From NCBI GenBank assembly GCA_934162425.1, contig CAKPIS010000009.1, positions 1 to 46,833 of the forward strand: 46,833 nucleotides of DNA, written 5' to 3'. The stretch's first letter is position 1. Each line of letters begins with the position of its first letter. Of the stretch, positions 25,782-35,427 are shown piece after piece. This stretch comes from an uncultured Bacilli bacterium. Its GTDB lineage: Bacteria; Bacillota_I; Bacilli_A; RF39; UBA660. The translations under genes and the position numbers were made by a program. The notes beneath the pieces are model-generated. The model was not told the origin of the DNA, did not search any database, and saw nothing but the letters and a program-made list of their open reading frames with translations.

Positions 25782-26793
25782 CTTTATTCTTCTTTTTATT
25801 TTTTATTTCTTTTATTAACTCGTTACCACGCTCTATAGTTGCTTTATCAAATCCTACTAATATATCACTATTTTTAGATGCTATAGTTTTATAAATTTCT
25901 TCTAATACTTCTTTTGTCTTTTTTGTTACAACGTTAATATTTACAGCATTATGTCTTTTACCATCATTTGTAACAATCATAATAGATTCAGTAGTCTTAA
26001 TTCCATTAGTACGTATTACATATGGATATATCCAAATAATATCTTCATATTTAATAGGTAAAAATTTATTTCCTAAATTAACAAAATAGTTATCAGTTAG
26101 ATAAACTTTTGCATCTTCATAATAAAATGCACTTTTACTATTCATCTCAGCATCTATTTTTAAAGCTTCTTCTGTAGTTACATTTTTTATTCCTTTTTTA
26201 AAATTATGATTAATTATAAAGTAAAGTAAAAGTAATATAGCTCCAACCATTATACATATTAAACTTATAAAGAAGTATGCACCGCCTAATGTATCTGTTG
26301 TATCTAAATATATACTTCCAAAAAATAAATCTGACTCTGCAAGTGTTATTTTATTTTCATCGCTTGTTTGTGCCTTGTTATATGTATCAACTGCTAATTT
26401 TTTAATATCATTTGGAATCTTTTTAGTTACCCCTTCTATTTTTTTACTGTTGCTAGCTATATCTTCTGTATTTAATTTTTTAAAATCAGCATCACTCATG
26501 TATGTAATATATATGTACTTTTCATCTGTTACAAAGTAATAAGCATCAGATGTATTATCATATATTGCAAATTTATATGGATTTGAATTAACATTTATGT
26601 AAGAACTTATATTTTCATTATTATCTTTTGATAAAATAGCACTATGCATATCCATTATTTCTAAAGATGAATTATCTTTTTTATCTCCAATTATAAAGAA
26701 TACTGTTGCTAACACAAAAAATAGTATACCTATTATTAAGTAATTTTTAATCTTACTTTGATTTTTTTTAACTAACTCATTTGTAAATTTCAT
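25777..26793 (-). CDS. Two-helix membrane protein of unknown function (338 aa)
   Basis: Membrane helices at about 18-36 and 170-193 enclose an external region of about 130 residues. A cytoplasmic domain of about 145 residues follows (FYYEDAKVYLTDNYFVN, IIWIYPYVIRTNGIKTTESI, IVTNDGKRHNAVNI). The last part is strand-rich, resembles small PH-like folds and ends in a Lys-rich tail. I cannot name the family with confidence; similar two-helix proteins are common in gut Bacillota and are annotated only as domains of unknown function. It has its own AGAAGGAG ribosome site and terminator, and lies between the sortase and ASCH genes. Confidence 0.6.
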   Translation of the reverse strand: MKFTNELVKKNQSKIKNYLIIGILFFVLATVFFIIGDKKDNSSLEIMDMHSAILSKDNNENISSYINVNSNPYKFAIYDNTSDAYYFVTDEKYIYITYMSDADFKKLNTEDIASNSKKIEGVTKKIPNDIKKLAVDTYNKAQTSDENKITLAESDLFFGSIYLDTTDTLGGAYFFISLICIMVGAILLLLYFIINHNFKKGIKNVTTEEALKIDAEMNSKSAFYYEDAKVYLTDNYFVNLGNKFLPIKYEDIIWIYPYVIRTNGIKTTESIMIVTNDGKRHNAVNINVVTKKTKEVLEEIYKTIASKNSDILVGFDKATIERGNELIKEIKNKKKNKD

Positions 26794-26831
26794 ATACTAA
26801 ACTCCTTCTAGATAATTATATAACATTTCTG

Positions 26832-26865
26832 CAAAAAATAAAAGATTAGAGTAAGCTCTCTAATC
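26832..26865 (-). terminator. Rho-independent terminator after the ASCH gene
   Basis: A perfect 8-bp stem (GATTAGAG with CTCTAATC, loop AGCTTA) followed by TTTTATTTTTT on the minus strand. Confidence 0.8.
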
Positions 26866-26893
26866 CATTTTCTTGTTTTTCTTTATGATAATT

Positions 26894-27268
26894 TTAATAA
26901 TTCCAAAGACCAAGTTTACCATTAACATATATTTTTTTGTCTAACTTTTTTATATTTTCTAACTTCCAAGCATATACTCTTTTATGTTTGCTTTTTTTAT
27001 AAACATCTTTATTTATTTTTAATAATTCTTTTTCTAATTCATCTGTTACTAAAATACAATCAGTTAAAGTAGCTTCTGCAACCATTGCACCTTTATCATA
27101 ATCTAAATTATATTTTTCAAATCTTTTTGCATCATCTTTTTCTAATGTTTTACCTGCATGTATTAATATTTTACCCCTATAATTAGTTTTCCAACTTCTA
27201 AATTCATAAGTCTTAAGTCCTTCTTTAATTAAAGAAGCCCATGGTTCTTTTACTGTTAATACTTTCAT
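26894..27268 (-). CDS. ASCH-domain protein
   Basis: A 124-residue protein that is essentially one ASCH domain (a PUA-like beta barrel thought to bind RNA or nucleotides). The family motif is clear: KEPWASLIKEGLKTYEFRSW, then YRGKILIHAG, and the C-terminal YVNGKLGLWNY. The start is ATG 27268 behind AAAGGAG; an upstream ATG at 27301 lacks a ribosome site. The ABC transporter stop is 37 nt upstream, so they may share a transcript. The substrate is unknown; some ASCH proteins have ribonuclease or N4-acetylcytidine amidohydrolase activity, but nothing here decides between them. Confidence 0.85.
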   Translation of the reverse strand: MKVLTVKEPWASLIKEGLKTYEFRSWKTNYRGKILIHAGKTLEKDDAKRFEKYNLDYDKGAMVAEATLTDCILVTDELEKELLKINKDVYKKSKHKRVYAWKLENIKKLDKKIYVNGKLGLWNY

Positions 27269-27305
27269 AAATTCTCCTTTAATATAATAATAGTATAACA
27301 TACTT

Positions 27306-29510
27306 TTAAGCTTTTAGTGCTGCAACTATATCTTTTTTGCTAGCCATTTTAGATGGTATATAGCCTGATATTAAAGATAAAATAATACTCATTAATATAA
27401 GCATAATAGAATGTTTAAAACTTAAAATACCAATATTTTTTATATTAGAATAATTATATAATATTATATTTATAGGTTTTAAAAGTATAATAGATAATAA
27501 TATTCCAATTAAGCCAGATAATAATCCTATAATAAAGTTTTCACAATTAAATAATCTAGTTATATCAACTCCTCTTGCACCCAAACTTCTTAATATACCA
27601 ATTTCTTTTGTACGTTCTAATACTGATATATATGTTATTATACTTATCATAATAGAAGATACTATTAAGGATACTGAAGAAAAAGCTATTAATATAATTG
27701 TTATACCATTTATAAGATTATTAGATAAACTACTTATTTGTTTTGCATAATCAGTAAAATAGATTTTCTTTCTACTATAATCTTTTATATAATCTATTAT
27801 TAAATTCTTTGATATATAATCTTTAGGATATATATAAATGTTATTTGGTAGCAAATTATCTCCTAATATAGAAAGTAATTCTTCTTTTTCGTATATAGGT
27901 ATATCTTGCACTATTATGTCATTATTATTTTTTATACTATTTATAATAGTACTATTTTTATTATTTAAAACATAGTTATTAGATAATGATTTTAAGTAAC
28001 CAAAAGATGATTTAACATTTCCTATAAAACCACTTGATAATATATTTAAATCATTTTCTTTTAGCTTTATTATTCCAGTTATTATAAGTTTTTTATTATT
28101 TGAATTATCATATACATAATTTAAATTTTCGTTTACTAAAAACACTTTATCATCTTTTGAAGTATAAAACTCATTATTATTAACTAATTTAAAATTAGAA
28201 TTTACTATGTGATCTAAATTAATATTATCTTCATCAATAGATAAAAAATCTAGTATGTTTTTATCTATTTTATTATCATCTAATATAAGTACTAATTCAT
28301 TTTCATTTATAGGTAGTCTTCCCTTTACTATTTCATAGTTTTCTTTTAAATAATTATTATTTGGTAGTTCAAATAAATTAATATCTTTAGCTATTTTATA
28401 AGTATTATTTATAAAACTTATTAAATTTAACTTTATTTTTCTATCATACATAGTTGCACTTAAATATTTATCATCAATTTTTTCTATATATTCTATAAAC
28501 TTTTCATCTATCTGACGTTTACCATATAACGCTTTTGTATAGTCTATATCTCTTATCTTTTTATCTTTATTTTTGCTAGTTTCTTTTATTTTATTTTTAG
28601 ATATAACGATTGGAAATTTAGATAAAGTATCTTTTTCATAAATACTAATTTGTTTTTTAAATCCGTTTGAAATTGATAAAAGAAGTGCTATACCTATTAT
28701 TCCTATACTTGATGCAAGTGATGTTAAAATAGTTCTATTTTTCTTAGTCTTAAGGTTACTAATGCTAAGATGTATTGCTGATAAAAAGCTCATTTTAGTT
28801 TTCTTTAGTTTTACCTTTTTACACAATTCTTTTTCTTTAACTTTATTTGAATCACTTTTAACCATACCATCTTCTAAAGTTATAATTCTGCTTGAATATT
28901 TACTTGCTAATGCTTTATTATGACTTACCATTATAACTAATTTATTTTTAGATACACTTTTTATTAGCTCCATTATCTTAGTGCTTGTTTTAGAATCTAA
29001 TGCACCAGTTGGTTCATCTGCTAAAATAATACTTGGATTATTTACTATGGCTCTTGCGATTGCAACTCTTTGTGCTTGTCCTCCTGATAAGTACTTTACA
29101 CTTTTATTAGCATATTTATCTAGTCCTACTTTTTTAAGAGCATTTAATGCTATTTTTCTTCTTTCTTTATAGTTGACATTACTTAATGTAAGAGATATTT
29201 CAACGTTTTTTAAAACGGTTATATGTTCTATTAAATTATAATTTTGAAATATAAAACCAATCATATTATTTCTATAACAATCCCATAGTTTATCACTAAA
29301 TTTTTTAGTAGATTTGTTATTTATTATTAAATTACCCTTTGTATATTTATCTAGTCCTCCTATTATATTAAGTAGCGTTGTCTTACCACTTCCAGATGGA
29401 CCTAAAATACTTACAAATTCACTATTTCTAAATTTTAAGTTAATGTTATTTAATGCATAACTTTTAGTATCATTAGTATATTTTTTATATATATTTTTTA
29501 AGATTAACAT
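27306..29510 (-). CDS. MacB-like ABC transporter, fused ATPase and FtsX-type permease
   Basis: A 734-residue single-chain half transporter. The N-terminal ATPase has Walker A GPSGSGKTT (37-45), Q-loop FQNYN (88-92), signature LSGGQ (141-145), Walker B IILADE (161-166) and switch His197. The permease half has a membrane helix near 265, a large extracellular domain and three C-terminal helices in FtsX/MacB form (ERTKEIGILRSLGAR). Such proteins act as mechanotransmission systems exporting peptides or lipoproteins, or stripping antimicrobials. The start is ATG 29510, preceded by GTAGGAGG; an ATG-less extension upstream is not used. It follows the phosphorelay and lipoprotein genes, which may regulate or assist it. 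Confidence 0.88.
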   Translation of the reverse strand: MLILKNIYKKYTNDTKSYALNNINLKFRNSEFVSILGPSGSGKTTLLNIIGGLDKYTKGNLIINNKSTKKFSDKLWDCYRNNMIGFIFQNYNLIEHITVLKNVEISLTLSNVNYKERRKIALNALKKVGLDKYANKSVKYLSGGQAQRVAIARAIVNNPSIILADEPTGALDSKTSTKIMELIKSVSKNKLVIMVSHNKALASKYSSRIITLEDGMVKSDSNKVKEKELCKKVKLKKTKMSFLSAIHLSISNLKTKKNRTILTSLASSIGIIGIALLLSISNGFKKQISIYEKDTLSKFPIVISKNKIKETSKNKDKKIRDIDYTKALYGKRQIDEKFIEYIEKIDDKYLSATMYDRKIKLNLISFINNTYKIAKDINLFELPNNNYLKENYEIVKGRLPINENELVLILDDNKIDKNILDFLSIDEDNINLDHIVNSNFKLVNNNEFYTSKDDKVFLVNENLNYVYDNSNNKKLIITGIIKLKENDLNILSSGFIGNVKSSFGYLKSLSNNYVLNNKNSTIINSIKNNNDIIVQDIPIYEKEELLSILGDNLLPNNIYIYPKDYISKNLIIDYIKDYSRKKIYFTDYAKQISSLSNNLINGITIILIAFSSVSLIVSSIMISIITYISVLERTKEIGILRSLGARGVDITRLFNCENFIIGLLSGLIGILLSIILLKPINIILYNYSNIKNIGILSFKHSIMLILMSIILSLISGYIPSKMASKKDIVAALKA

Positions 29511-29567
29511 ATAACCTCCTACTAATATAATACTCCGCAAGTACTTAAAAACCCTCTTAATATAAAG

Positions 29568-29594
29568 AAAAAAAAGAACATTTTTGTTCCTTTT
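29568..29594 (-). terminator. Rho-independent terminator after the lipoprotein gene
   Basis: A 9-bp stem (AAAGGAACA with TGTTCTTTT, one G-U pair, loop AAAA) running into a T tract. It separates the phosphorelay operon from the ABC transporter gene, although read-through is possible. Confidence 0.75.
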
Positions 29595-30039
29595 AGTAAC
29601 CAAGTTTTTTAATTATATCTTTAACTTCATTTTTATATTCTATGCTAGTTGATACATATAAAACGCTATTACCTACTTTTTCTATTACATTATAAGTATC
29701 AGATAATTTCTGTACGTATTTTATATATCCATCAGAGCTTACTTCACTACCCTTTGTCTTATTAGAATTTTCAAAGTATTCTTTATTAACATCATATAAT
29801 TTTTTAGCTCCATCTTCGTTATTATAAACAGTAAATTCAACTTGAAATTTACCATTATTAGCACTAATAATAGACTTTATGTCTTTATCTTCCATTTGAC
29901 TTGTTGAGTCATAAACAGAAAATGAATTACTTTCAAATATTTTTTTAGCTTGATTGCTTGTTATTTCTTCTTTCTTACCACAAGCACATAGTGTTAAAGC
30001 AAGGGTAATACATAACATAATTTTAATTATTTTTTTCAT
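29593..30039 (-). CDS. Small lipoprotein of unknown function
   Basis: A 148-residue protein with a lipoprotein signal peptide; the lipobox L-C-A-C places the lipidated Cys at residue 20, followed by GKKEE. The rest is a small alpha/beta domain (about 30-148) with NAKIFESNSF-like and VEKVGNSVLYVSTSIEY segments; no family is recognised. It overlaps the end of the first histidine kinase by 17 nt, so it belongs to that operon. It may be a sensory partner of the kinases or an accessory protein of the next-door ABC transporter; both are inference. Confidence 0.7.
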   Translation of the reverse strand: MKKIIKIMLCITLALTLCACGKKEEITSNQAKKIFESNSFSVYDSTSQMEDKDIKSIISANNGKFQVEFTVYNNEDGAKKLYDVNKEYFENSNKTKGSEVSSDGYIKYVQKLSDTYNVIEKVGNSVLYVSTSIEYKNEVKDIIKKLGY

Positions 30040-31897
30040 CTTTTATTCCTCCATCTTTAAAATATTTATTTATTAATTTATCTAGTTCCATGGTATTTAT
30101 TGGTTTTGATAAATACTCATTAAACCCTTCTTTTAAATACATCTCTTTCATACCAGTTATTGCATTTGCTGTTAGTGCAACAACTGGTGGAATATCATAC
30201 CCATCTATTTTTTTTAAAATATGAAGAGTCACTATTCCATCTAATTCAGGCATCATATGATCTAAGAATATCATATCATATTTATTTCCATTTTTAACTT
30301 TATATATGCAATCTTTACCACTGCTTGATGTATCAATTTGGAATTTATATGCACTGAGTAGTTTAGATGCAACCTTTATGTTTAATTTATTATCATCAAC
30401 TACTAGTACTTTATACTGTGAGCAATCAATAAAATTAGTAACTTTATCCACCTTAATAGGTTCTTTTATATCTTCTATTTTAGATTTATTAATTATTTTC
30501 TGACTAATATCTACATAAAAAGTAGTACCGACTTCATATTCACTTTCAAACCATATTTTACCTTTCATTAAATCAACATACTTTTTAGTTATTACAAGAC
30601 CAAGTCCTGTTCCTTCTATTTCATTTGATATTGCATTATCTAATCTTGAAAACTTTTCAAATAATTTATCATAATCTTCTTTTTTTATTCCATATCCTGT
30701 ATCAGATATCTTAAAATGTAAATTAGCCATTTCTCCTACAATATCAGTATTTATGCTTAATTTTATTTTACCAACCTCAGTATATTTAATTGAATTAGTT
30801 AGTATATTAAGAAGTATTTGAAATAGCTTAGTAGAATCTCCATATAATTCTTTTGGAGTATTTTTATCAACATCAATTATTAATTTAACTGGTTTATTAC
30901 TAAGTCTTGCTTCTATTATACTAGTTAATTCCATTACTATACTACTTAGAGAATATATTTTCATATCAAGAGTTTCATTTCCTGATTCTATTTTTGATAT
31001 ATCAAGTATATTATTAATAATATCAAGAAGACTATTACCTGCTGACCTTATATGTTTTATATCATTTTTTAATACATTACTATCATTTGATGAACTATTT
31101 AAAAGCATTTGACTATATCCTACTATAGCATTCATAGGTGTTCTTATTTCATGAGACATATTAGATAAAAAGTCTGATTTAGCCTTACTAGATTTTTCTA
31201 CATCCTTTTTTAATGCTTCTACTTCACTAATAATTTTCAAATCTGGATTTTCAACTAAAAAATATAATACATACATAGAAACATTCATACCTAAAACATA
31301 AACCGATATATTAGGGAAAAATGTTTGAAGCATATACACAATTAGTATTTCAAAAAGTAATAAATTAACAAGCATTCTATTGTTCTTCTTTTTTAGAATA
31401 TCTTTAAAATCAAAAATTATTATTAGTATTACTATTGATATACAGTAACCTAAAACATAGTATGATGCAAAGCCTGGTGTAAATGTAAGATTATTTTTAT
31501 CTAACCTGCTAAATGGTAATATAAAGAAAGTTATGCTTGACATAATCATAAAAATATTAAATATTCTTGCCGTTCTATTATTTTTTATTAAATCAAATAA
31601 ACTATTTGCTTGCAAATCCTTAAATAAACATAAATAATAATAAAAGGTAAAAGAAAATAAAACAATTGCACTATACCAATTTATTCTATAACAAAAGTAT
31701 TTGATAAAGTCTGGTGCATCTAAATATACACTTTCAACCATTATTATTTCTGTTGTGCCAAGAACAATTATATTAAGAAGCATATATCTATATAATTTAT
31801 TTCTAATTGATAAAAATCTTTGTTTAGAAAAATAAGTTATCATAAGAAGTATTATAAAAAACATGCTACCTATAACAAGCATTAAGCTAGTCATCAT
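30023..31897 (-). CDS. Hybrid sensor histidine kinase, intact
   Basis: A 624-residue hybrid kinase. Residues 1-215 form about seven membrane helices. The HisKA domain has the H-box NMSHEIRTPMNAI with phospho-acceptor His249. The HATPase domain is complete: an N-box region with LNILTNSIKYTE, G1 KISDTGYGI, and G2 EGTGLGL. A receiver domain follows (about 495-615), with phospho-acceptor Asp546 in IFLDHMMPELDG, and Lys in LSKPIN. Autophosphorylation followed by transfer to its own receiver, then to the Hpt protein of this operon, is the expected route. It overlaps the lipoprotein gene and follows its degenerate paralogue by 17 nt. Confidence 0.92.
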   Translation of the reverse strand: MMTSLMLVIGSMFFIILLMITYFSKQRFLSIRNKLYRYMLLNIIVLGTTEIIMVESVYLDAPDFIKYFCYRINWYSAIVLFSFTFYYYLCLFKDLQANSLFDLIKNNRTARIFNIFMIMSSITFFILPFSRLDKNNLTFTPGFASYYVLGYCISIVILIIIFDFKDILKKKNNRMLVNLLLFEILIVYMLQTFFPNISVYVLGMNVSMYVLYFLVENPDLKIISEVEALKKDVEKSSKAKSDFLSNMSHEIRTPMNAIVGYSQMLLNSSSNDSNVLKNDIKHIRSAGNSLLDIINNILDISKIESGNETLDMKIYSLSSIVMELTSIIEARLSNKPVKLIIDVDKNTPKELYGDSTKLFQILLNILTNSIKYTEVGKIKLSINTDIVGEMANLHFKISDTGYGIKKEDYDKLFEKFSRLDNAISNEIEGTGLGLVITKKYVDLMKGKIWFESEYEVGTTFYVDISQKIINKSKIEDIKEPIKVDKVTNFIDCSQYKVLVVDDNKLNIKVASKLLSAYKFQIDTSSSGKDCIYKVKNGNKYDMIFLDHMMPELDGIVTLHILKKIDGYDIPPVVALTANAITGMKEMYLKEGFNEYLSKPINTMELDKLINKYFKDGGIKDEKNN

Positions 31898-31914
31898 AAT
31901 TTTTTACCTCCTTT

Positions 31915-33792
31915 TTATTTTAAATATGTATCAAGCATTTTACTTAATTCTTTAACATTTATTGGTTTAGAAATATAATCATTAAAACCATAACTAATAT
32001 ATTTTTCTCTAAGCCCTCCATAAGAATTAGCTGTTAAGGCTATTATAGGAGGTAAACCGTTATATTTTTCTTTTAATAATTTAAGAGTTGCTATACCATC
32101 TAACTCTGGCATCATATGATCTAAAAAGATAATGTCATATTTATTTTCCTTAACTTTTTCTATTGCATCTCTTCCACTAGTTGTCATATCAACAATTATA
32201 TTATAGTTTTCAAGTAGTCTTTTAGCTAACTTAACATTAACCATATTATCATCTACTACAAGTACTTTCTTTCCCCTATAATCTCTATTTAAAAAATTAT
32301 TATTTTCTTCACTAATCGATTCAAATATATTACCTATTTTATTTTCATTTATAACTTTTTGAGGAATACTTATAAAGTATCTTGTTCCATGACCTACTTC
32401 ATTTTTAAATTCCATTTTACCATCTATAATACTTAAAAGTCTTTTAGCTACTATAAAGCCAAGGGTTACACCATCTATATTATTTTGAGCACTATTACCT
32501 AACTTAACAAAGTCATTAAAATCAGTTAAAAAGTCTTCTTCTCTCATTAAATGACCAGTATTTACAATTTCAAATTTTAAAATATATGAATCTTTATCAT
32601 TTAAACCAGATACATTTAAATCAATACTACCCATAGATGTATATTTCATTGCATTAATAATAGTATTTGATATAATCTTACTTATTTTAACATTATCACC
32701 ATAAAATACTGATGGCATATTATTATCAACATTTATATTAAACTTAACAGATTCTTTATCTAATTTAGAATAAACAACACTATTAACTTCAAAAATAAGA
32801 TTCTTTAAGTTATATTCTTTTTCATCTTTTTCTTCTTTAAAAGATTCTATTCTAGATATATCTAATATGTTATTTATTAAATCTAAAAGTTCAATAGAAG
32901 CAGAATGTATATTTGTAACATCATCTTTAATAGATTCTTTAGTAAGATTATTTTCTCTTAATAAAGATTCACTAAATCCTAATATAGTATTCATTGGAGT
33001 TCTAATCTTATGAGACATATTAGTTAAAAATTCTGTTTTAGCCTTATTTGTTTCTTCTACTTGTTCTTTTGATTTAATAAGATCATTTAAAAGCTTACTA
33101 TCTTGACTTTCTGTTGTAAAATATAACGCTACTACTGAAACAGAAAAAATAAATGTTAAATCATTAAATTCTTGTCCCGTAACTAGTTGTGGTATTGTTA
33201 CAACAATGAATAAGAAGAAAGTAAAATAAAATGGTAAAGCTTGTTTGAGTGTTAATTTTTTTCTATTTCTAATTAATGAAATAAGTAAAAATACTATAAG
33301 TACGAAGCTTGTAACATATAAAATTAAAGTTACATCTCCACCTATTGCATATATATCCCTTTTAAATATATAGTTATTAAGCCCTTTTTCATAATTAATT
33401 GGAAGGATGCATGATATAGAAAAGAAAATAGATACAATAAGTGATAATAATATGGCAAATTTCTCTTTTTGTCTTTTAAAGCTATCCTTTAACTTATCAC
33501 GATTAGTTATAGCATATATATATGCTATCATGCATGAAGTCCATATTATAACACCTAAAATATATAATCTACAAAGGACTTCATTTAATGCAGGGAACTT
33601 ATATCTTACCGAGATAGTATAAACACATAATAGTTCTAATATTAACATTATCATAGTAAGTACTAACATAAAACAATATATAGTATTTTGAATACCACTC
33701 CATTTTCTTTTAGAAAAATACATATAAATTATTATTATTAAAAATAGTATCGCACAAATAGTAAATCCAATACTCGGAAATAACTTAAGCAC
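31915..33792 (-). CDS. Hybrid histidine kinase paralogue with a degraded ATP-binding domain
   Basis: A 625-residue paralogue of its neighbour with the same order: seven-helix N-terminus, HisKA, HATPase, receiver. His261 in NMSHKIRTPMNTI is kept (the Glu after His is Lys). The HATPase is altered in key places. G1 (D-x-G-x-G) reads N-T-G-H-L, and G2 (G-T-G-L-G) reads G-V-T-L-G. The N-box segment SNTIINAMKYTS survives. The receiver is intact, with Asp558 in IFLDHMMPELDG. It probably cannot bind ATP normally and may act as a pseudokinase, partner or phosphate sink. I choose a GTG start at 33792 behind GGGGTGAT. It sits between the response regulator and the intact kinase. Confidence 0.85.
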   Translation of the reverse strand: MLKLFPSIGFTICAILFLIIIIYMYFSKRKWSGIQNTIYCFMLVLTMIMLILELLCVYTISVRYKFPALNEVLCRLYILGVIIWTSCMIAYIYAITNRDKLKDSFKRQKEKFAILLSLIVSIFFSISCILPINYEKGLNNYIFKRDIYAIGGDVTLILYVTSFVLIVFLLISLIRNRKKLTLKQALPFYFTFFLFIVVTIPQLVTGQEFNDLTFIFSVSVVALYFTTESQDSKLLNDLIKSKEQVEETNKAKTEFLTNMSHKIRTPMNTILGFSESLLRENNLTKESIKDDVTNIHSASIELLDLINNILDISRIESFKEEKDEKEYNLKNLIFEVNSVVYSKLDKESVKFNINVDNNMPSVFYGDNVKISKIISNTIINAMKYTSMGSIDLNVSGLNDKDSYILKFEIVNTGHLMREEDFLTDFNDFVKLGNSAQNNIDGVTLGFIVAKRLLSIIDGKMEFKNEVGHGTRYFISIPQKVINENKIGNIFESISEENNNFLNRDYRGKKVLVVDDNMVNVKLAKRLLENYNIIVDMTTSGRDAIEKVKENKYDIIFLDHMMPELDGIATLKLLKEKYNGLPPIIALTANSYGGLREKYISYGFNDYISKPINVKELSKMLDTYLK

Positions 33793-33808
33793 TATAATCA
33801 CCCCTTAC

Positions 33809-35413
33809 TTAGCTAATTTTTTCAAATTCACTTAAAACACTTACAAAGCAATTAACTATAAGAGGATTAAACATACTACCAGATTTACTTATAATAATAT
33901 TTTTAGCATTTTCTTTTCCTTTTTTTAGTAAATTGTTATACATAATACATATTGATGCTAATTGTGCTTCTAGTGGTATATCATTTTCTTTTAATTTTGA
34001 AGGATATCCACTACCATCATAATTTTCGTGATAATATTTAGATATATTACATGCGTATTTTTTATACTCTTCATCATTTATTAAACTTACAACATAATTA
34101 ACCATCTTAAGTCCATTTATTGGATATTTCTTTATTATAGATATATCATCACTACTAAAACTATCTTTAGATAAAATACTTCTAGGTACTAAATAAAAAC
34201 CTAAATCATAATACATAGAAGCATCAGCCATTTTAGCTATATTAGAACTATCTAAATTATAATTATCATTATCTTTAATATATTTTTCTCCTAATATCTT
34301 CATGTATGAATTAATTCTTTTAATACTATCTGAATAATCATACATATAAACATCTATATAAGAATTTAATATATCTTTTAAATCTCTACTTTGTTTATTT
34401 ATTAATTCATTTAAAGAATTACTAGACTTATATAAATTAATAAAGTTCTTTATTCTATGTCTTACTACTTCAAAATCAAAAGGTTTTTCTAGCATATCTG
34501 CAATATTATAGTTATATACCCTAGACTTAGTTTCTTTTTCATAATCACCTGATATTATAATTACAGGAACCCTTGATAAGTAATTTTGTTTACTTAAATA
34601 TTCAAGTACTGCAAATCCATCTAATACAGGCATAGTTAAATCAAGGAATATTCCTATTACGTGATCACTTGCTTCATCTATTCCCTTTTTACCATTTTCA
34701 TCTAAATAGTCAATAGCTTCTTTACCATTATTTTTCATTACAACGCTATATTCATCATTAAATATTTTCTTAATCATATTTCTAGTTACCATATCATCAT
34801 CAACTATTAATATAACGTCATTTTTCCTACCAGTTACATTAGCCATAGTATCATTAAATGACTTTTTAACTTCTGGATATGAACTTGTAATTGAATTAAA
34901 ACAAGCATTTATATAGTTTTCTATGCTTTTAGTATCAGATAAACTTTTCTCATCTAAATTAAATACATTTTGTATTTTAATCATAGAATCAGATATAGCT
35001 TCTACTAAAGAATTATACTTAGCATTAGTATTAGATGATGAATCTAAATTATTAGAAATTGATATAACTAAGACATATTTATTATTATCAAGTTCTAGTA
35101 AAGTACTAATATTAGTATAACTTTTATTACTAAGTGTTTTATAATTTAACGTAATAAAGTCTTTTCCATTTAATTTTGCTTCTTCTAATTTAGGTATTGA
35201 AACTGAATTCATATAACTTTTTAAGTACTCATCTTCTACTGCTTTATTTATGTTTTCTAAATAAGATGAAAGTGGTTTTTTATCTATAATATTTAAAGTA
35301 TTATTACTATACTTATAAAATGTAACCTCATCTTTAAATACATCCATTAAACTAACTTTATATATGTTATTAAGCAGCGTACTTTTTAAAGTATCTAGTA
35401 TCTTATCATTCAC
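33809..35413 (-). CDS. Response regulator with degenerate HD-GYP output domain
   Basis: A 534-residue protein with a sensor-like N-terminal domain (about 1-125), a linker, a receiver (about 198-325; LIVDDDM and Asp258 in IFLDLTMPVLDG, Lys310 in LEKPFD) and a C-terminal HD-GYP-type domain (about 345-534). The GYP part is recognisable: YHENYDGSGYPSKL (461-474), then NDIPLEAQ. Metal ligands are changed. The HD pair reads Y-D (YYDLG, 401-405), the HHE motif reads Y-H-E, the His of H-P is Tyr (KKYPINGLKMV), and the later Asp-x-x-D-A-L is MYNNL. Cyclic-di-GMP hydrolysis is therefore unlikely. It has a GTG start with AGGAGG. Confidence 0.85.
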   Translation of the reverse strand: MNDKILDTLKSTLLNNIYKVSLMDVFKDEVTFYKYSNNTLNIIDKKPLSSYLENINKAVEDEYLKSYMNSVSIPKLEEAKLNGKDFITLNYKTLSNKSYTNISTLLELDNNKYVLVISISNNLDSSSNTNAKYNSLVEAISDSMIKIQNVFNLDEKSLSDTKSIENYINACFNSITSSYPEVKKSFNDTMANVTGRKNDVILIVDDDMVTRNMIKKIFNDEYSVVMKNNGKEAIDYLDENGKKGIDEASDHVIGIFLDLTMPVLDGFAVLEYLSKQNYLSRVPVIIISGDYEKETKSRVYNYNIADMLEKPFDFEVVRHRIKNFINLYKSSNSLNELINKQSRDLKDILNSYIDVYMYDYSDSIKRINSYMKILGEKYIKDNDNYNLDSSNIAKMADASMYYDLGFYLVPRSILSKDSFSSDDISIIKKYPINGLKMVNYVVSLINDEEYKKYACNISKYYHENYDGSGYPSKLKENDIPLEAQLASICIMYNNLLKKGKENAKNIIISKSGSMFNPLIVNCFVSVLSEFEKIS

Positions 35414-35427
35414 TAGCCATTCCTCCT

